This document shows, in pieces, positions 1 through 6,563 of a stretch of 30,337 nt of DNA. The notes under the pieces were generated by a model, which saw only the letters and a program-made list of their open reading frames with translations, was not told the origin of the DNA and searched no databases. Numbering within the stretch: the stretch's first letter is position 1; the number at the start of each line of letters is the position of its first letter. Position numbers and translations under genes: made by a program. Origin of the DNA: CAYQZD01 sp964421875 (lineage in GTDB: Bacteria; Electryoneota; Tariuqbacteria; Tariuqbacterales; Tariuqbacteraceae); NCBI GenBank assembly GCA_964421875.1, contig CAYQZD010000042.1, positions 1-30,337 on the forward strand, written 5' to 3'.

Positions 1-80
1 TTTCCTATAAGTTTCAACAATATCTTAGGTTGTAAAATTTCCCGGGACAGCATTGAAACTACCAAATCCCCCCCAACGCT

Positions 81-788
81 TCACAGAAACCGCGATTCGT
101 TGACAGTTTCCCCCCGCAATTCCCGCGGTTTCAGCTTATAGCTGAGATATATGAAGGGCGTATCGATTAAAGCCACAATGACCTTTAGAATGTAGGTGGT
201 GATAATTATCTGCAATAATACTTTCCCCGGAAATACTCCGTAAAACGCCCCCAGCACAAATACGGTCGTGTCCATAAGCTGGCTTACCCAGGTGGAAAAA
301 TTGTTCCGCATCCACAGGCGCTTCCCCTTGGTGAGTTTGCGCCAGAAATGGAAAGCCCAGATGTCGTGGAACTGGCTCACTAAATACGCCGCCAAACTCG
401 CTGCTACAATCCGCGGCGCCAGCGAAAATATCGATACCATCCCCTCCTGCGCGAAATCTTCCCCCGAAGGCTGAAACGCTAAGATAAGCTGCGACATCGC
501 CAAGTAAACCGCAGAAGCGAAAAATCCCACCAAAACCGCCCGACGCGCCTCCCGCTTCCCGTAATGCTCCGCCAGCAGGTCGGTCACCAGGAAAGTGCAC
601 CCGTAAACCACATTCCCCCCGGTCGCCGCCAGCCCGAAAAGCGTTATCTGTTTAGTCACCAGTATATTCGCCAGGACGATATAGACCGCTACGACGCTGT
701 AAAGCCAATACTTCCCCAGCCGGAAAGCCGCGAGCACGAATCCGATACCCACCAACAGCTTGATAAAAAACAGAACCTCATTCGACAT
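81..788 (-). CDS. Queuosine precursor transporter (YhhQ/QueT, DUF165/VUT family)
   Basis: A 235-residue integral membrane protein, predicted to import queuosine precursors (such as preQ0 or preQ1) used for tRNA wobble modification. It has about six hydrophobic segments with family-like stretches: the NxxVTKQITLFG region near residue 42, a glycine-rich GGNVVYGCTFLVTDLLAEHYGKREA segment at about 57-81 and a WVSQLMDTTVF segment at about 167-177. The length is normal for the family. An AAAGGAAA sequence lies just upstream of the ATG on the minus strand, so this start is well supported. It appears to be a single-gene unit, with a palindromic repeat about 85 bases upstream of its start. Family assignment is firm; the exact transported base is inferred. 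Confidence 0.87.
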   Translation of the reverse strand: MSNEVLFFIKLLVGIGFVLAAFRLGKYWLYSVVAVYIVLANILVTKQITLFGLAATGGNVVYGCTFLVTDLLAEHYGKREARRAVLVGFFASAVYLAMSQLILAFQPSGEDFAQEGMVSIFSLAPRIVAASLAAYLVSQFHDIWAFHFWRKLTKGKRLWMRNNFSTWVSQLMDTTVFVLGAFYGVFPGKVLLQIIITTYILKVIVALIDTPFIYLSYKLKPRELRGETVNESRFL

Positions 789-871
789 AAATTTCCTTTG
801 AACAGTCTGTGATTATTGAAAGTAATCGAAATCAACTAATATATAACACTTTGCTGATGTTAATTGTAAAT

Positions 872-939
872 GTCATTCTGGCTGCGAAGCAAGCCAGAAT
901 CTTTCTTTTCCGGAAGGATTCCGGCTGCACCGGAATGAC
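872..939. repeat. 68-bp palindromic repeat, copy A (GTCATTC...GAATGAC ends)
   Basis: The element has inverted ends GTCATTC/GAATGAC and holds two hairpins, one built on ATTCTGGCT/AGCCAGAAT and one on ATTCCGG/CCGGAAT. The reverse complement of 13239-13306 matches it at 66 of 68 positions by eye. It has no coding capacity, so it is probably a small non-autonomous or REP-like element. Confidence 0.8.
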
Positions 940-961
940 GATACAGGAAGCTTGTTTGTAA

Positions 962-1516
962 TTAAGAGTTATACCCGCTTTTATCAGTTATCTGTTTTCT
1001 GTTCTCGGTTCTCCGTTCTCTGTTCACCGCTTCCAGCGCCGCCATCCCCGCCAATCCCACCAAAGCTCCGGTGAAGACCGATGTTATCAGCATCACCGGC
1101 AGAAGATGCCACAACGATTCCTGCCGGATGAACAGCAGGTAAGCCGCCGCTATCTGTCCTATGTTATGGCAGGCGGCTCCCGATATCGACACTCCCGCCG
1201 GCGAAAACCACCGCGACACCTTCGCCCCCCACATCCCTATCATCGCCGCCCCGCCGCCGGTGAATGCCAGCGCGAATCCCGGCGAAAACAGTCCCCCGGT
1301 GAACAGCCCTGCGATAATCACCCTGAGCCAGGTCACCGCCAGCGCCTCCTTGAAGCCGAACACATACAACGCCAGCAGTCCTGCGATATTGGACAATCCC
1401 AATTTCGCCCAGGGGACCGGCTGCGGAATCAGCGTTTCAAAGGCGAACATCACCGCCCCTCCCGCCGCCAACAGCGGTATTATCGTGAGCCGCCGCGGTT
1501 TCAGCATACCGTTCAT
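962..1516 (-). CDS. Gx transporter family protein (heptaprenyl diphosphate synthase component I-like)
   Basis: A 184-residue hydrophobic protein of the Gx transporter family (pfam07456), historically named heptaprenyl diphosphate synthase component I. Typical features are the PxPWAKLGLSNIAGL segment (about residues 33-47), a glycine-rich FTGGLFSPGFALAFTGGG segment (about 72-89) and five or so membrane helices. It overlaps the NusG domain II gene by 4 nt (ATGA), so the two are translationally coupled; the two families often occur together, frequently near FMN-binding or Rnf-like redox proteins. The substrate is not known from the sequence. The last 20 or so residues (NRERRTENRKQITDK) are charged and are encoded by a low-complexity repeat, so the C-terminus looks extended. 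Confidence 0.82.
   Translation of the reverse strand: MNGMLKPRRLTIIPLLAAGGAVMFAFETLIPQPVPWAKLGLSNIAGLLALYVFGFKEALAVTWLRVIIAGLFTGGLFSPGFALAFTGGGAAMIGMWGAKVSRWFSPAGVSISGAACHNIGQIAAAYLLFIRQESLWHLLPVMLITSVFTGALVGLAGMAALEAVNRERRTENRKQITDKSGYNS
977..1025. repeat. Degenerate short tandem repeat at the 3' end of the Gx transporter gene
   Basis: A T/C/G-rich tract of imperfect 6-8 nt units (TCTGTTTTC, TCTGTTCTC, GGTTCTCCG and similar). It closely resembles the tract at about 3173-3222: both begin TTATCAGTT and continue with TCTGTTTTC-type units. Here it is read as the C-terminal tail of the Gx transporter. Confidence 0.6.
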
Positions 1517-1896
1517 CGGCCGGTGACCTCATCGACCGAAGGCTCCCCGCCCCCCTTAATCACCACCATCAACCGGTTGGGCAGGCAGACGGCCGCTTCC
1601 CCCTCACACCTGATCCATCCCCGTTTCACGCAAAGCTGCAGCGGACATCCGCTTTCCGATATGCGGATTGCTCCACCCTTGACCTCAACAGTCATATCCC
1701 CCAGCGCGCCCTCATAAATGAAGGTCCCGGCGCTCGATAGGTTAATAGTTTCCAACAACTCATTGTTGACATATACTTCCGCTTTACCACCGGGATCTTC
1801 ACTGAAATTCGGAACCATCATCGCCATACTGATGGCAATTATAACAGCGCTGAGAATAAAATCACCTGCGGTGAGTCTTTTCAATATCGTTTTCAT
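1513..1896 (-). CDS. NusG domain II-containing protein
   Basis: A 127-residue protein with one N-terminal membrane segment (about residues 10-28) and an extracytoplasmic NusG domain II (pfam07009), despite having no relation to NusG function. The diagnostic core is the sequence SGCPLQLCVKRGWI followed by VCLPNRLMVVIKGG, containing four cysteines in the usual CPxxxC and late C-L-P-N positions. The ATG has no recognisable ribosome binding site. It leads a two-gene unit with the Gx transporter (4-nt overlap). Its biochemical role is unknown; the pairing suggests a membrane-associated function. Confidence 0.82.
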   Translation of the reverse strand: MKTILKRLTAGDFILSAVIIAISMAMMVPNFSEDPGGKAEVYVNNELLETINLSSAGTFIYEGALGDMTVEVKGGAIRISESGCPLQLCVKRGWIRCEGEAAVCLPNRLMVVIKGGGEPSVDEVTGR

Positions 1897-1974
1897 TCAG
1901 TCTTCAATTATCGGTGAACTTCCGGTAAAGTCAGGTCTTAAACGAAAAGGAGACCGGAATTATAATCAAGTATT

Positions 1975-1998
1975 GTAGGGCGGGTTCTTAATCCGCCA
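1975..1998. repeat. Short hairpin repeat (GTAGGGCGGGTTCTTAATCCGCC type)
   Basis: GGCGG and CCGCC arms flank a TTCTTAAT-like loop, preceded by TTGTAG. The element at 2226-2251 has the same layout (TTGTAGG, then GTCGGCTT/AAGCCGAC arms), suggesting two members of one dispersed hairpin family. Confidence 0.4.
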
Positions 1999-2077
1999 AA
2001 GTCTGCAAGTCGGTTCTCGTTACTCGTTGCTCTTTGCTCGTTTCCGGTTGCTCGGATAATGATTTGCTGATTATTAG

Positions 2078-2151
2078 ATTCACAGCGGATTTAGCGGATT
2101 AAGGGAATTATGAGCTGAAAATCCGCTTAATAACCTCAATCTGCTGTGAAT
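2078..2151. repeat. Inverted-repeat element with ATTCACAGC ends
   Basis: The left end reads GATTCACAGCGGAT and the right end AATCTGCTGTGAAT, giving imperfect inverted ends. AATCCGCTTAAT and its inverse also occur inside. A related half-copy is present at 25727-25766. No protein is encoded. Confidence 0.5.
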
Positions 2152-2230
2152 ATCTTTTTCCGAATCGCATATGAACACAGATTTCCGCAGATAACGCAGT
2201 AAAACCTTCCGCTGTCATTGCGAGTTGTAG

Positions 2231-2251
2231 GTCGGCTTATCCAAAGCCGAC
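2231..2251. repeat. Perfect 8-bp stem hairpin
   Basis: GTCGGCTT pairs with AAGCCGAC around a 5-nt loop. There is no T tract after it, so it is more likely a dispersed repeat than a terminator. Confidence 0.45.
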
Positions 2252-2270
2252 ATTAATTAAGACTATAGGC

Positions 2271-2300
2271 GTCATTGCGAGCGAAGCGAAGCGAACGCTT
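2271..2300. repeat. Partial GTCATTGCGAGCGAAGCG-type repeat
   Basis: One end of the dispersed GTCATTGCGA repeat family, followed by GCGAAGCGAAGCGAACG. Another fragment starts at 2214 and a complete element follows at 2311. Confidence 0.55.
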
Positions 2301-2310
2301 GAAACCGTGT

Positions 2311-2404
2311 GTCATTGCGAATCAGCCGTAGGGCTGATGAAGCAATCAGGTGGTTATACCTCAAAAGTCTGCGATTGCTTCGGCGCCGCGCGCCTCGCAA
2401 TGAC
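2311..2404. repeat. 94-bp MITE-like element with 10-bp perfect inverted ends (GTCATTGCGA/TCGCAATGAC)
   Basis: The ends are perfect 10-bp inverted repeats. The interior holds hairpins ATCAGCC/GGCTGAT and an AAGCAATC...GATTGCTT pair. This is a complete member of the widespread GTCATTGCGA-type bacterial palindromic repeats; no transposase is nearby. Confidence 0.7.
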
Positions 2405-2489
2405 ATCTATGCGCCGCCTGGTAGATGGTTGATATTTGGTGGGTTGAAGTCCACCCAACGATTCTATACAATACCATGGTTTCTAATTC

Positions 2490-3134
2490 TCAATTCTCCA
2501 ACGCTTTTTCGATTTCCCTTGCCAGGACAGTTTCCGACCCCTTGATATGCGTAACATGCTTCCCGTTTATCACTGTGGTGGGGACAGCCATAATGCGATG
2601 CTGCTGCGCCAAATGAGGAAACTCCGCAATCTCCACCATATCCGCCCGCACCCTGGGGCTCTCCAGCGCGAACTTGTGAGCCGTCCGCACATCCACCGGG
2701 CAATAAGGGCAGGTTATCCCGATGAAAACCTCAAGGTGGACATCGTCCTTCAGACCTTTAAGAAACTCCCGCGTGTCCGCCCGCAAACCCGAATCGCGCT
2801 GGGACACCATTATGATGTCCTCCAGCAGCGTGGAAAATTCATACCCGGTGGGCATCCCGTAAAACTTGAGGCCGTAATCCTCCTCCCCCAGCAATATTGT
2901 CGCCGGGATTTTGTCCACCCCGAATTTCTCCGCCTCCGCCTTGTCCTTGACAAAGTCGAACACCTGAAGCGACAGCTTATCGGATAGTTCCGCCACTTCG
3001 GTGGACAGTTCCCGCGTTTCCTTGCAGTACATACATTCGAATTCCTGAGTGAACACCGCAATCGTCACCGGCTCCTTCAGCGCTTCGAACGCTTTCCTGA
3101 CCGCTTCGCGGTCCTTATCGCTTATAAATGCCAT
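2490..3134 (-). CDS. Protein disulfide oxidoreductase with two thioredoxin/glutaredoxin folds (PDO-like)
   Basis: A 214-residue cytoplasmic protein with two thioredoxin-fold units, each with an active-site CXXC: CMYC at residues 34-37 and CPYC at 142-145. Each unit also has a cis-proline loop (KIPATI near 76-81 and AVPTTVI in the C-terminal half). This is the layout of archaeal and thermophile PDO proteins, which catalyse dithiol-disulfide exchange and can act as glutaredoxin-like or isomerase-like enzymes. No signal peptide is present. No thioredoxin reductase is adjacent, so its electron donor is not visible. The start, MAFISDKDREAV, fits the family; no clear Shine-Dalgarno is seen, and a purine-rich degenerate tandem repeat lies upstream. 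Confidence 0.87.
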   Translation of the reverse strand: MAFISDKDREAVRKAFEALKEPVTIAVFTQEFECMYCKETRELSTEVAELSDKLSLQVFDFVKDKAEAEKFGVDKIPATILLGEEDYGLKFYGMPTGYEFSTLLEDIIMVSQRDSGLRADTREFLKGLKDDVHLEVFIGITCPYCPVDVRTAHKFALESPRVRADMVEIAEFPHLAQQHRIMAVPTTVINGKHVTHIKGSETVLAREIEKALEN

Positions 3135-3172
3135 AATGCGCCCCTTGTCTTGAATTAAGACTATTCATTTTT

Positions 3173-3222
3173 CTTATCAGTTTTCTGTTTTCGGTCTTTG
3201 GTTTTCTGTTCTCTGTCTAAAT
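3173..3222. repeat. Degenerate short tandem repeat upstream of the oxidoreductase gene
   Basis: On the minus strand this reads as a series of imperfect AACAGAAA/ACCAAAG/ACCGAAA units ending in ACTGATAA. It matches the tract at 977-1025 in unit type and in the shared TTATCAGTT end. It lies about 40-90 bases upstream of the oxidoreductase ATG. Confidence 0.55.
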
Positions 3223-3315
3223 ATAAGCGAAAACTTGCATAAATCAAAATTGTTGATTAAATTTATGCGTATCAAGGTGTTTTATCGCCGATAGAACCAT
3301 CGGCGCAATCGTAAA

Positions 3316-3440
3316 TCTTCGGGGTTGGGTGAAATTCCCAGCCGGCGGTTACAGCCCGCGAAGCGGTTTCTGCGTCAGCCGATTCCGCCCGAACCGGTGA
3401 AATTCCGGCGCCGACGGTTAAAGCCCGGATGGGAGAAGAT
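3316..3440 (+). promoter_or_regulatory. FMN riboswitch aptamer (RFN element)
   Basis: The conserved RFN segments occur in order: TCTTCGGGG, GGGTGAAATTCCC, GCCGGCGG, GCCCGCGA, GGTGAAATTCCGGCGCCGAC, GTTAAAGCCCGGATGGGAGAAGAT. The closing P1 stem pairs ATCTTC (3315-3320) with GAAGAT (3435-3440). It sits directly upstream of the riboflavin genes and should bind FMN to lower their expression. A 7-bp hairpin (3286-3305, CGCCGAT/ATCGGCG) precedes it. A helix at 3441-3470 and an intrinsic terminator at 3484-3516 form the expression platform. Confidence 0.96.
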
Positions 3441-3483
3441 TTTTAGTGCGATAGCTTCGTACAGCTAAAATCACTCCATCCCA

Positions 3484-3516
3484 ACCCCGGCGCTTGAACG
3501 CATGGGGTATTTTTTT
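3484..3516 (+). terminator. Intrinsic terminator of the FMN riboswitch expression platform
   Basis: ACCCC (3484-3488) pairs with GGGGT (3504-3508), and GCG (3490-3492) with CGC (3499-3501), closing a CTTGAA loop. A run of seven T residues follows (3510-3516). The 5' arm overlaps 3480-3489, which is the exact 10-base complement of 3320-3329 in the aptamer, so terminator and an alternative helix are mutually exclusive. The ribD start codon follows 16 nt later. Confidence 0.82.
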
Positions 3517-3532
3517 GTACTGAATCGATACA

Positions 3533-4636
3533 GTGAAAGACCAGGATTCCACATATATGAAGCGCTGCCTGGAATTGGCGGAAAAAGGCGCCGGATACGT
3601 CAGCCCCAATCCCAAAGTCGGAGCGGTGGTGGTGAAGACCGGCGAAATCATCGCTGAGGGATACCACCGGAAGTTCGGAGGCCCTCACGCCGAAGTCAAC
3701 GCACTTGCTCCCCTCACACCGGAACAACTTAAGGGCGCAACCCTCTATCTTAACCTCGAACCCTGCTGCTTTCAGGGAAAAACTCCGCCCTGCACCGAAC
3801 TGATTTTAGAAAAGCGCGTCCCCCGCCTGGTGGTGGGGATGATCGACCCTAATCCCAGGGTCTGCTGCTCCGGTATCGATTATCTGCGAAAGAGCGGGGT
3901 GGAGGTCAAGCTCGGCGTTCTGGAGAAAAAATGCCGCGAATTGAACCGCGCTTATATCAAGCACATCACCACCGGCCTCCCCGAAGTTATCGTTAAAACC
4001 GCCCACACCCTCGACGGGCGTATCGCCACCAGGGTCGGCGATTCCCGCTGGATAACCGCCAAACCCGCCAGGACTTTCACCCACACCCTCCGCGCCCGTT
4101 CCGGAGCTATTCTGGTCGGTTCGGGAACTGTAATCGCCGACAATCCGATGCTGACAGTCCGCCATGTTCAGGGACCCAATCCCCTCCGTGTAGTCCTAGA
4201 CGGACGGCTGAGAACTTCCCCTGACGCTAAGGTTTACGCTGACCAGGCGGAAATCCCCACCGTCCTCTTCACCGCGGAAGGACATTCCGATGATGAACTT
4301 GCCCCTTTCAGGGATAGAGGCGTCGAGGTTGTGAAGTTTCACCTCGATGACAGGGGGAGTCCACCTCTGATGGATATTTTGAAACATTTGGGGAATCGGG
4401 GAGTTAATTCAGTACTGGTCGAGGGTGGCGCGGGCGTTTTTACCAGCTTCATTCGTGAGAAATTGGTTGACCGTAAAATCGCAGTGGTCGCTCCCAAATT
4501 AATCGGCGGCGACGGCGTATCCGTTTTTGGCAATCTTGGTATCGAAAAGATGTCCGATGTGGAAACCTGGCGTTTCCGCCGCGTCAAACGCCTCGGCGCC
4601 GACGTAATGCTGGAAATAATCCTCAAAGACTATTAG
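3533..4636 (+). CDS. ribD: Bifunctional diaminohydroxyphosphoribosylaminopyrimidine deaminase / 5-amino-6-(5-phosphoribosylamino)uracil reductase
   Basis: A 367-residue cytoplasmic enzyme catalysing the second and third steps of riboflavin synthesis: deamination of the pyrimidine ring and NADPH-dependent reduction of the ribosyl side chain. The N-terminal CMP/dCMP deaminase-type domain has the zinc site H52-A-E54 and the two cysteines of EPCCFQGKTPPC (C78, C87). The reductase domain starts near residue 150 with the KTAHTLDGRIA and DSRWIT motifs and ends with VEGGAGVFTSF. The GTG start at 3533 gives the usual N-terminal length (a peptide like that of E. coli RibD precedes the helix); ATG at 3557 is the alternative. 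No Shine-Dalgarno is visible. It is the first gene after the FMN riboswitch terminator. Confidence 0.94.
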   Translation: MKDQDSTYMKRCLELAEKGAGYVSPNPKVGAVVVKTGEIIAEGYHRKFGGPHAEVNALAPLTPEQLKGATLYLNLEPCCFQGKTPPCTELILEKRVPRLVVGMIDPNPRVCCSGIDYLRKSGVEVKLGVLEKKCRELNRAYIKHITTGLPEVIVKTAHTLDGRIATRVGDSRWITAKPARTFTHTLRARSGAILVGSGTVIADNPMLTVRHVQGPNPLRVVLDGRLRTSPDAKVYADQAEIPTVLFTAEGHSDDELAPFRDRGVEVVKFHLDDRGSPPLMDILKHLGNRGVNSVLVEGGAGVFTSFIREKLVDRKIAVVAPKLIGGDGVSVFGNLGIEKMSDVETWRFRRVKRLGADVMLEIILKDY

Positions 4637-4648
4637 CGGTATAGTATC

Positions 4649-4670
4649 ACCGTTTAACCGTTTAACCGTA
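4649..4670 (+). repeat. Direct repeat of CCGTTTAA directly upstream of ribE
   Basis: Two and a half units of ACCGTTTA/ACCGTAAT end exactly at the ribE ATG. It takes the place where a ribosome binding site would be expected. Similar short tandem tracts precede coaX, murA, hyuB and ftsX. Confidence 0.6.
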
Positions 4671-5309
4671 ATGTTCACCGGTCTTATTGAAGAAATCGGC
4701 GCAGTTCAGCGCATCGCCCCCCAATCCGCCGGATTGGAACTGGAAATCGCCGCGGAATCTGTGCTTGAAGGCCTCCGAATCGGCGATTCCATCGCCGTCA
4801 GCGGTCCCTGCCTCACCGTGGTGGATACCGCGCGGGACACTTTCAACGTCCAAGCCGCTCGTGAGACTGTTGAACGCACCACCATCGCCTCCTGGCGGCT
4901 GGGAACGCCGGTCAATCTTGAACGAGCCCTCGCCGCCGGAAGCCGCCTCGGCGGGCACATCGTCCAGGGTCATATCGATGGCGTGGGAACGGTGAAATCT
5001 CTCGCAAGAGCCGAACTCGATACCGTGATAACCGTCCAGGCTCCCCCGGAAATCACCCGCTACATCGTTATCAAAGGCTCTGTTGCGGTGGACGGTGTAT
5101 CGCTCACCGTTGCTAAGGTCGAAGGCGACAGCTTCACTATCGCTGTTATCCCCCATACTTTGAAAGCCACCACACTGAGCCGCCTCCGCGCCGGAGATAA
5201 AGTGAACCTGGAAACAGACATTCTGGCAAAATACGTGGAAAAATTCATCCAAAGTTATCGAAATACTACCGGAATAACGGAAAACACCCTGCGGAATGCG
5301 GGTTTCTGA
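4671..5309 (+). CDS. ribE: Riboflavin synthase, alpha subunit type
   Basis: A 212-residue enzyme that dismutates two 6,7-dimethyl-8-ribityllumazine molecules to riboflavin and the pyrimidine substrate of RibH. It begins with the hallmark MFTGLIEEIGAV and contains two lumazine-binding barrels (about residues 1-95 and 96-195). Family motifs such as LGGHIVQGHIDGVG (about 92-105) and DGVSLTV (about 141-147) are intact. It lies 34 nt after ribD in the same direction and is part of the FMN-controlled operon. The start has no Shine-Dalgarno and abuts a short tandem repeat. Confidence 0.95.
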   Translation: MFTGLIEEIGAVQRIAPQSAGLELEIAAESVLEGLRIGDSIAVSGPCLTVVDTARDTFNVQAARETVERTTIASWRLGTPVNLERALAAGSRLGGHIVQGHIDGVGTVKSLARAELDTVITVQAPPEITRYIVIKGSVAVDGVSLTVAKVEGDSFTIAVIPHTLKATTLSRLRAGDKVNLETDILAKYVEKFIQSYRNTTGITENTLRNAGF

Positions 5310-5339
5310 CATATTTTAGAATAATGAGTGTAATTGATA

Positions 5340-6563
5340 ATGGAAAAAGAAGCTAAAATCTCGACCGTCGAAGAAGGCATTGAAGCCTTCCGCAAAGGTG
5401 AAATCATCATCATCGTCGATGACGAAGACCGTGAAAACGAAGGCGACTTCGTCACCTCCGCCGACCTCATCACCCCGGAAAAAGTCAACTTCCTCGCCAA
5501 ATACGGCAGGGGGATGATATGCGTCCCGATGACCGGGAAAAGAGCCGATGAACTCGACCTGGAGATGATGGTGGGCAAAAACACCGCCCTCCACGGCACC
5601 AACTTCACCGTCTCCATCGACGCCGTTGAAGACACCACCACCGGCATCTCCGCCCACGACCGTTCCGTCACCATTAAAAAGCTGACCGACCCCGACACCA
5701 AGCCTGAAGACTTCGCCCGCCCCGGACATATCTTCCCCCTGCGAGCCGCAGCCGGAGGAGTATTGAAACGCGCCGGGCACACCGAAGCGGTGGTCGATTT
5801 AGCCCGGATGGCGGGGCTGTCCCAGGTCGGCGTGCTCTGCGAAATTATGGACGACGACGGCGCTATGGCGCGCCTCCCCCGACTCCTGCAAATCGCCGCC
5901 AAATACGAAATGAAACTCATCACCATCCGCGATATGATAGCCTACCGCCAGAAAAAAGAACGGCTGGTCGAGCGCAAAGCGGAAATCGCATTACCCACCA
6001 AATTCGGCAAATTCAAACTGATACACTACAGGTCTCCCCTGACCGAAAAGGACGACCTGGCGATGGTGATGGGCGATGTCTCCTCCCCGGAACCCGTGAT
6101 GGTGCGTGTCCACTCCGAATGCCTCACCGGCGATGTCCTCGGCTCCCTCAGGTGCGACTGCGGCTCCCAGCGCGACGCCGCCCTCAGCGCCATCGCTAAA
6201 GAGGGCAGAGGCGTTTTCCTCTATATGCGCCAGGAAGGCCGGGGCATCGGCCTCGCCAACAAACTCCAAGCCTACCACCTACAGGATATGGGCTACGACA
6301 CCGTCGAAGCCAATGTCAAGCTCGGCTTCCAGCCCGACCTCCGCAATTACGGCCTCGGCGCGCAAATCCTCTACGACCTCGGAGTGCGCAAAATCCGACT
6401 GCTCACCAACAATCCTAAGAAGGTGGTGGGTTTGTCCGGCTTCGGGCTGGAAATCGTGGAAAGAGTTCCCATCGAAATCCCCCCCACCCCCTACGACCTC
6501 GACTACCTCAAGGTCAAACGGGATAAGATGGGGCATATGATATTGAACGGGGGGGAGGAATAA
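5340..6563 (+). CDS. ribBA: Bifunctional 3,4-dihydroxy-2-butanone-4-phosphate synthase / GTP cyclohydrolase II
   Basis: A 407-residue fusion that supplies both precursors of the pathway. The N-terminal DHBP synthase domain (about 1-200) has the acidic DDEDRENEGDF loop, the HGTNFTVS segment and HTEAVVDLARMAGL. The C-terminal GTP cyclohydrolase II domain has the zinc cysteines in HSECLTGDVLGSLRCDCG, then RQEGRGIGL and DLRNYGLGAQIL. I chose the ATG at 5340 over an upstream TTG at 5334 because the encoded start MEKEAKI is conventional. It ends with TAATG, sharing one base with the next gene, and its last codons (GGGGGGGAGG) supply that gene's ribosome binding site. Confidence 0.95.
   Translation: MEKEAKISTVEEGIEAFRKGEIIIIVDDEDRENEGDFVTSADLITPEKVNFLAKYGRGMICVPMTGKRADELDLEMMVGKNTALHGTNFTVSIDAVEDTTTGISAHDRSVTIKKLTDPDTKPEDFARPGHIFPLRAAAGGVLKRAGHTEAVVDLARMAGLSQVGVLCEIMDDDGAMARLPRLLQIAAKYEMKLITIRDMIAYRQKKERLVERKAEIALPTKFGKFKLIHYRSPLTEKDDLAMVMGDVSSPEPVMVRVHSECLTGDVLGSLRCDCGSQRDAALSAIAKEGRGVFLYMRQEGRGIGLANKLQAYHLQDMGYDTVEANVKLGFQPDLRNYGLGAQILYDLGVRKIRLLTNNPKKVVGLSGFGLEIVERVPIEIPPTPYDLDYLKVKRDKMGHMILNGGEE

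Larger units (their letters stand above)
1897..2489. other. 593-nt intergenic region crowded with small repeats
   Basis: There is no credible gene here. The stretch lies upstream of the minus-strand NusG-II/Gx unit and downstream of the minus-strand oxidoreductase gene. It holds at least six small repeat or hairpin elements of several families, listed separately where they can be bounded, plus a simple C/T/G tract at about 2010-2055 (units like TTCTCGTTACTCGTTGCTC). Short open frames here are repeat-derived. Confidence 0.7.

Noticed and set aside
1106..1717. Long plus-strand open frames across the Gx and NusG-II genes
   Set aside because: They are antisense shadows with Arg/Pro-rich composition and no family similarity; the minus-strand genes are clearly real.
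3233..3262. Possible promoter (TTGCAT-17-TAAATT) upstream of the FMN riboswitch
   Set aside because: Only 3 of 6 and 4 of 6 matches to sigma-70 boxes, and the host's promoter consensus is unknown, so it is not listed as a feature.
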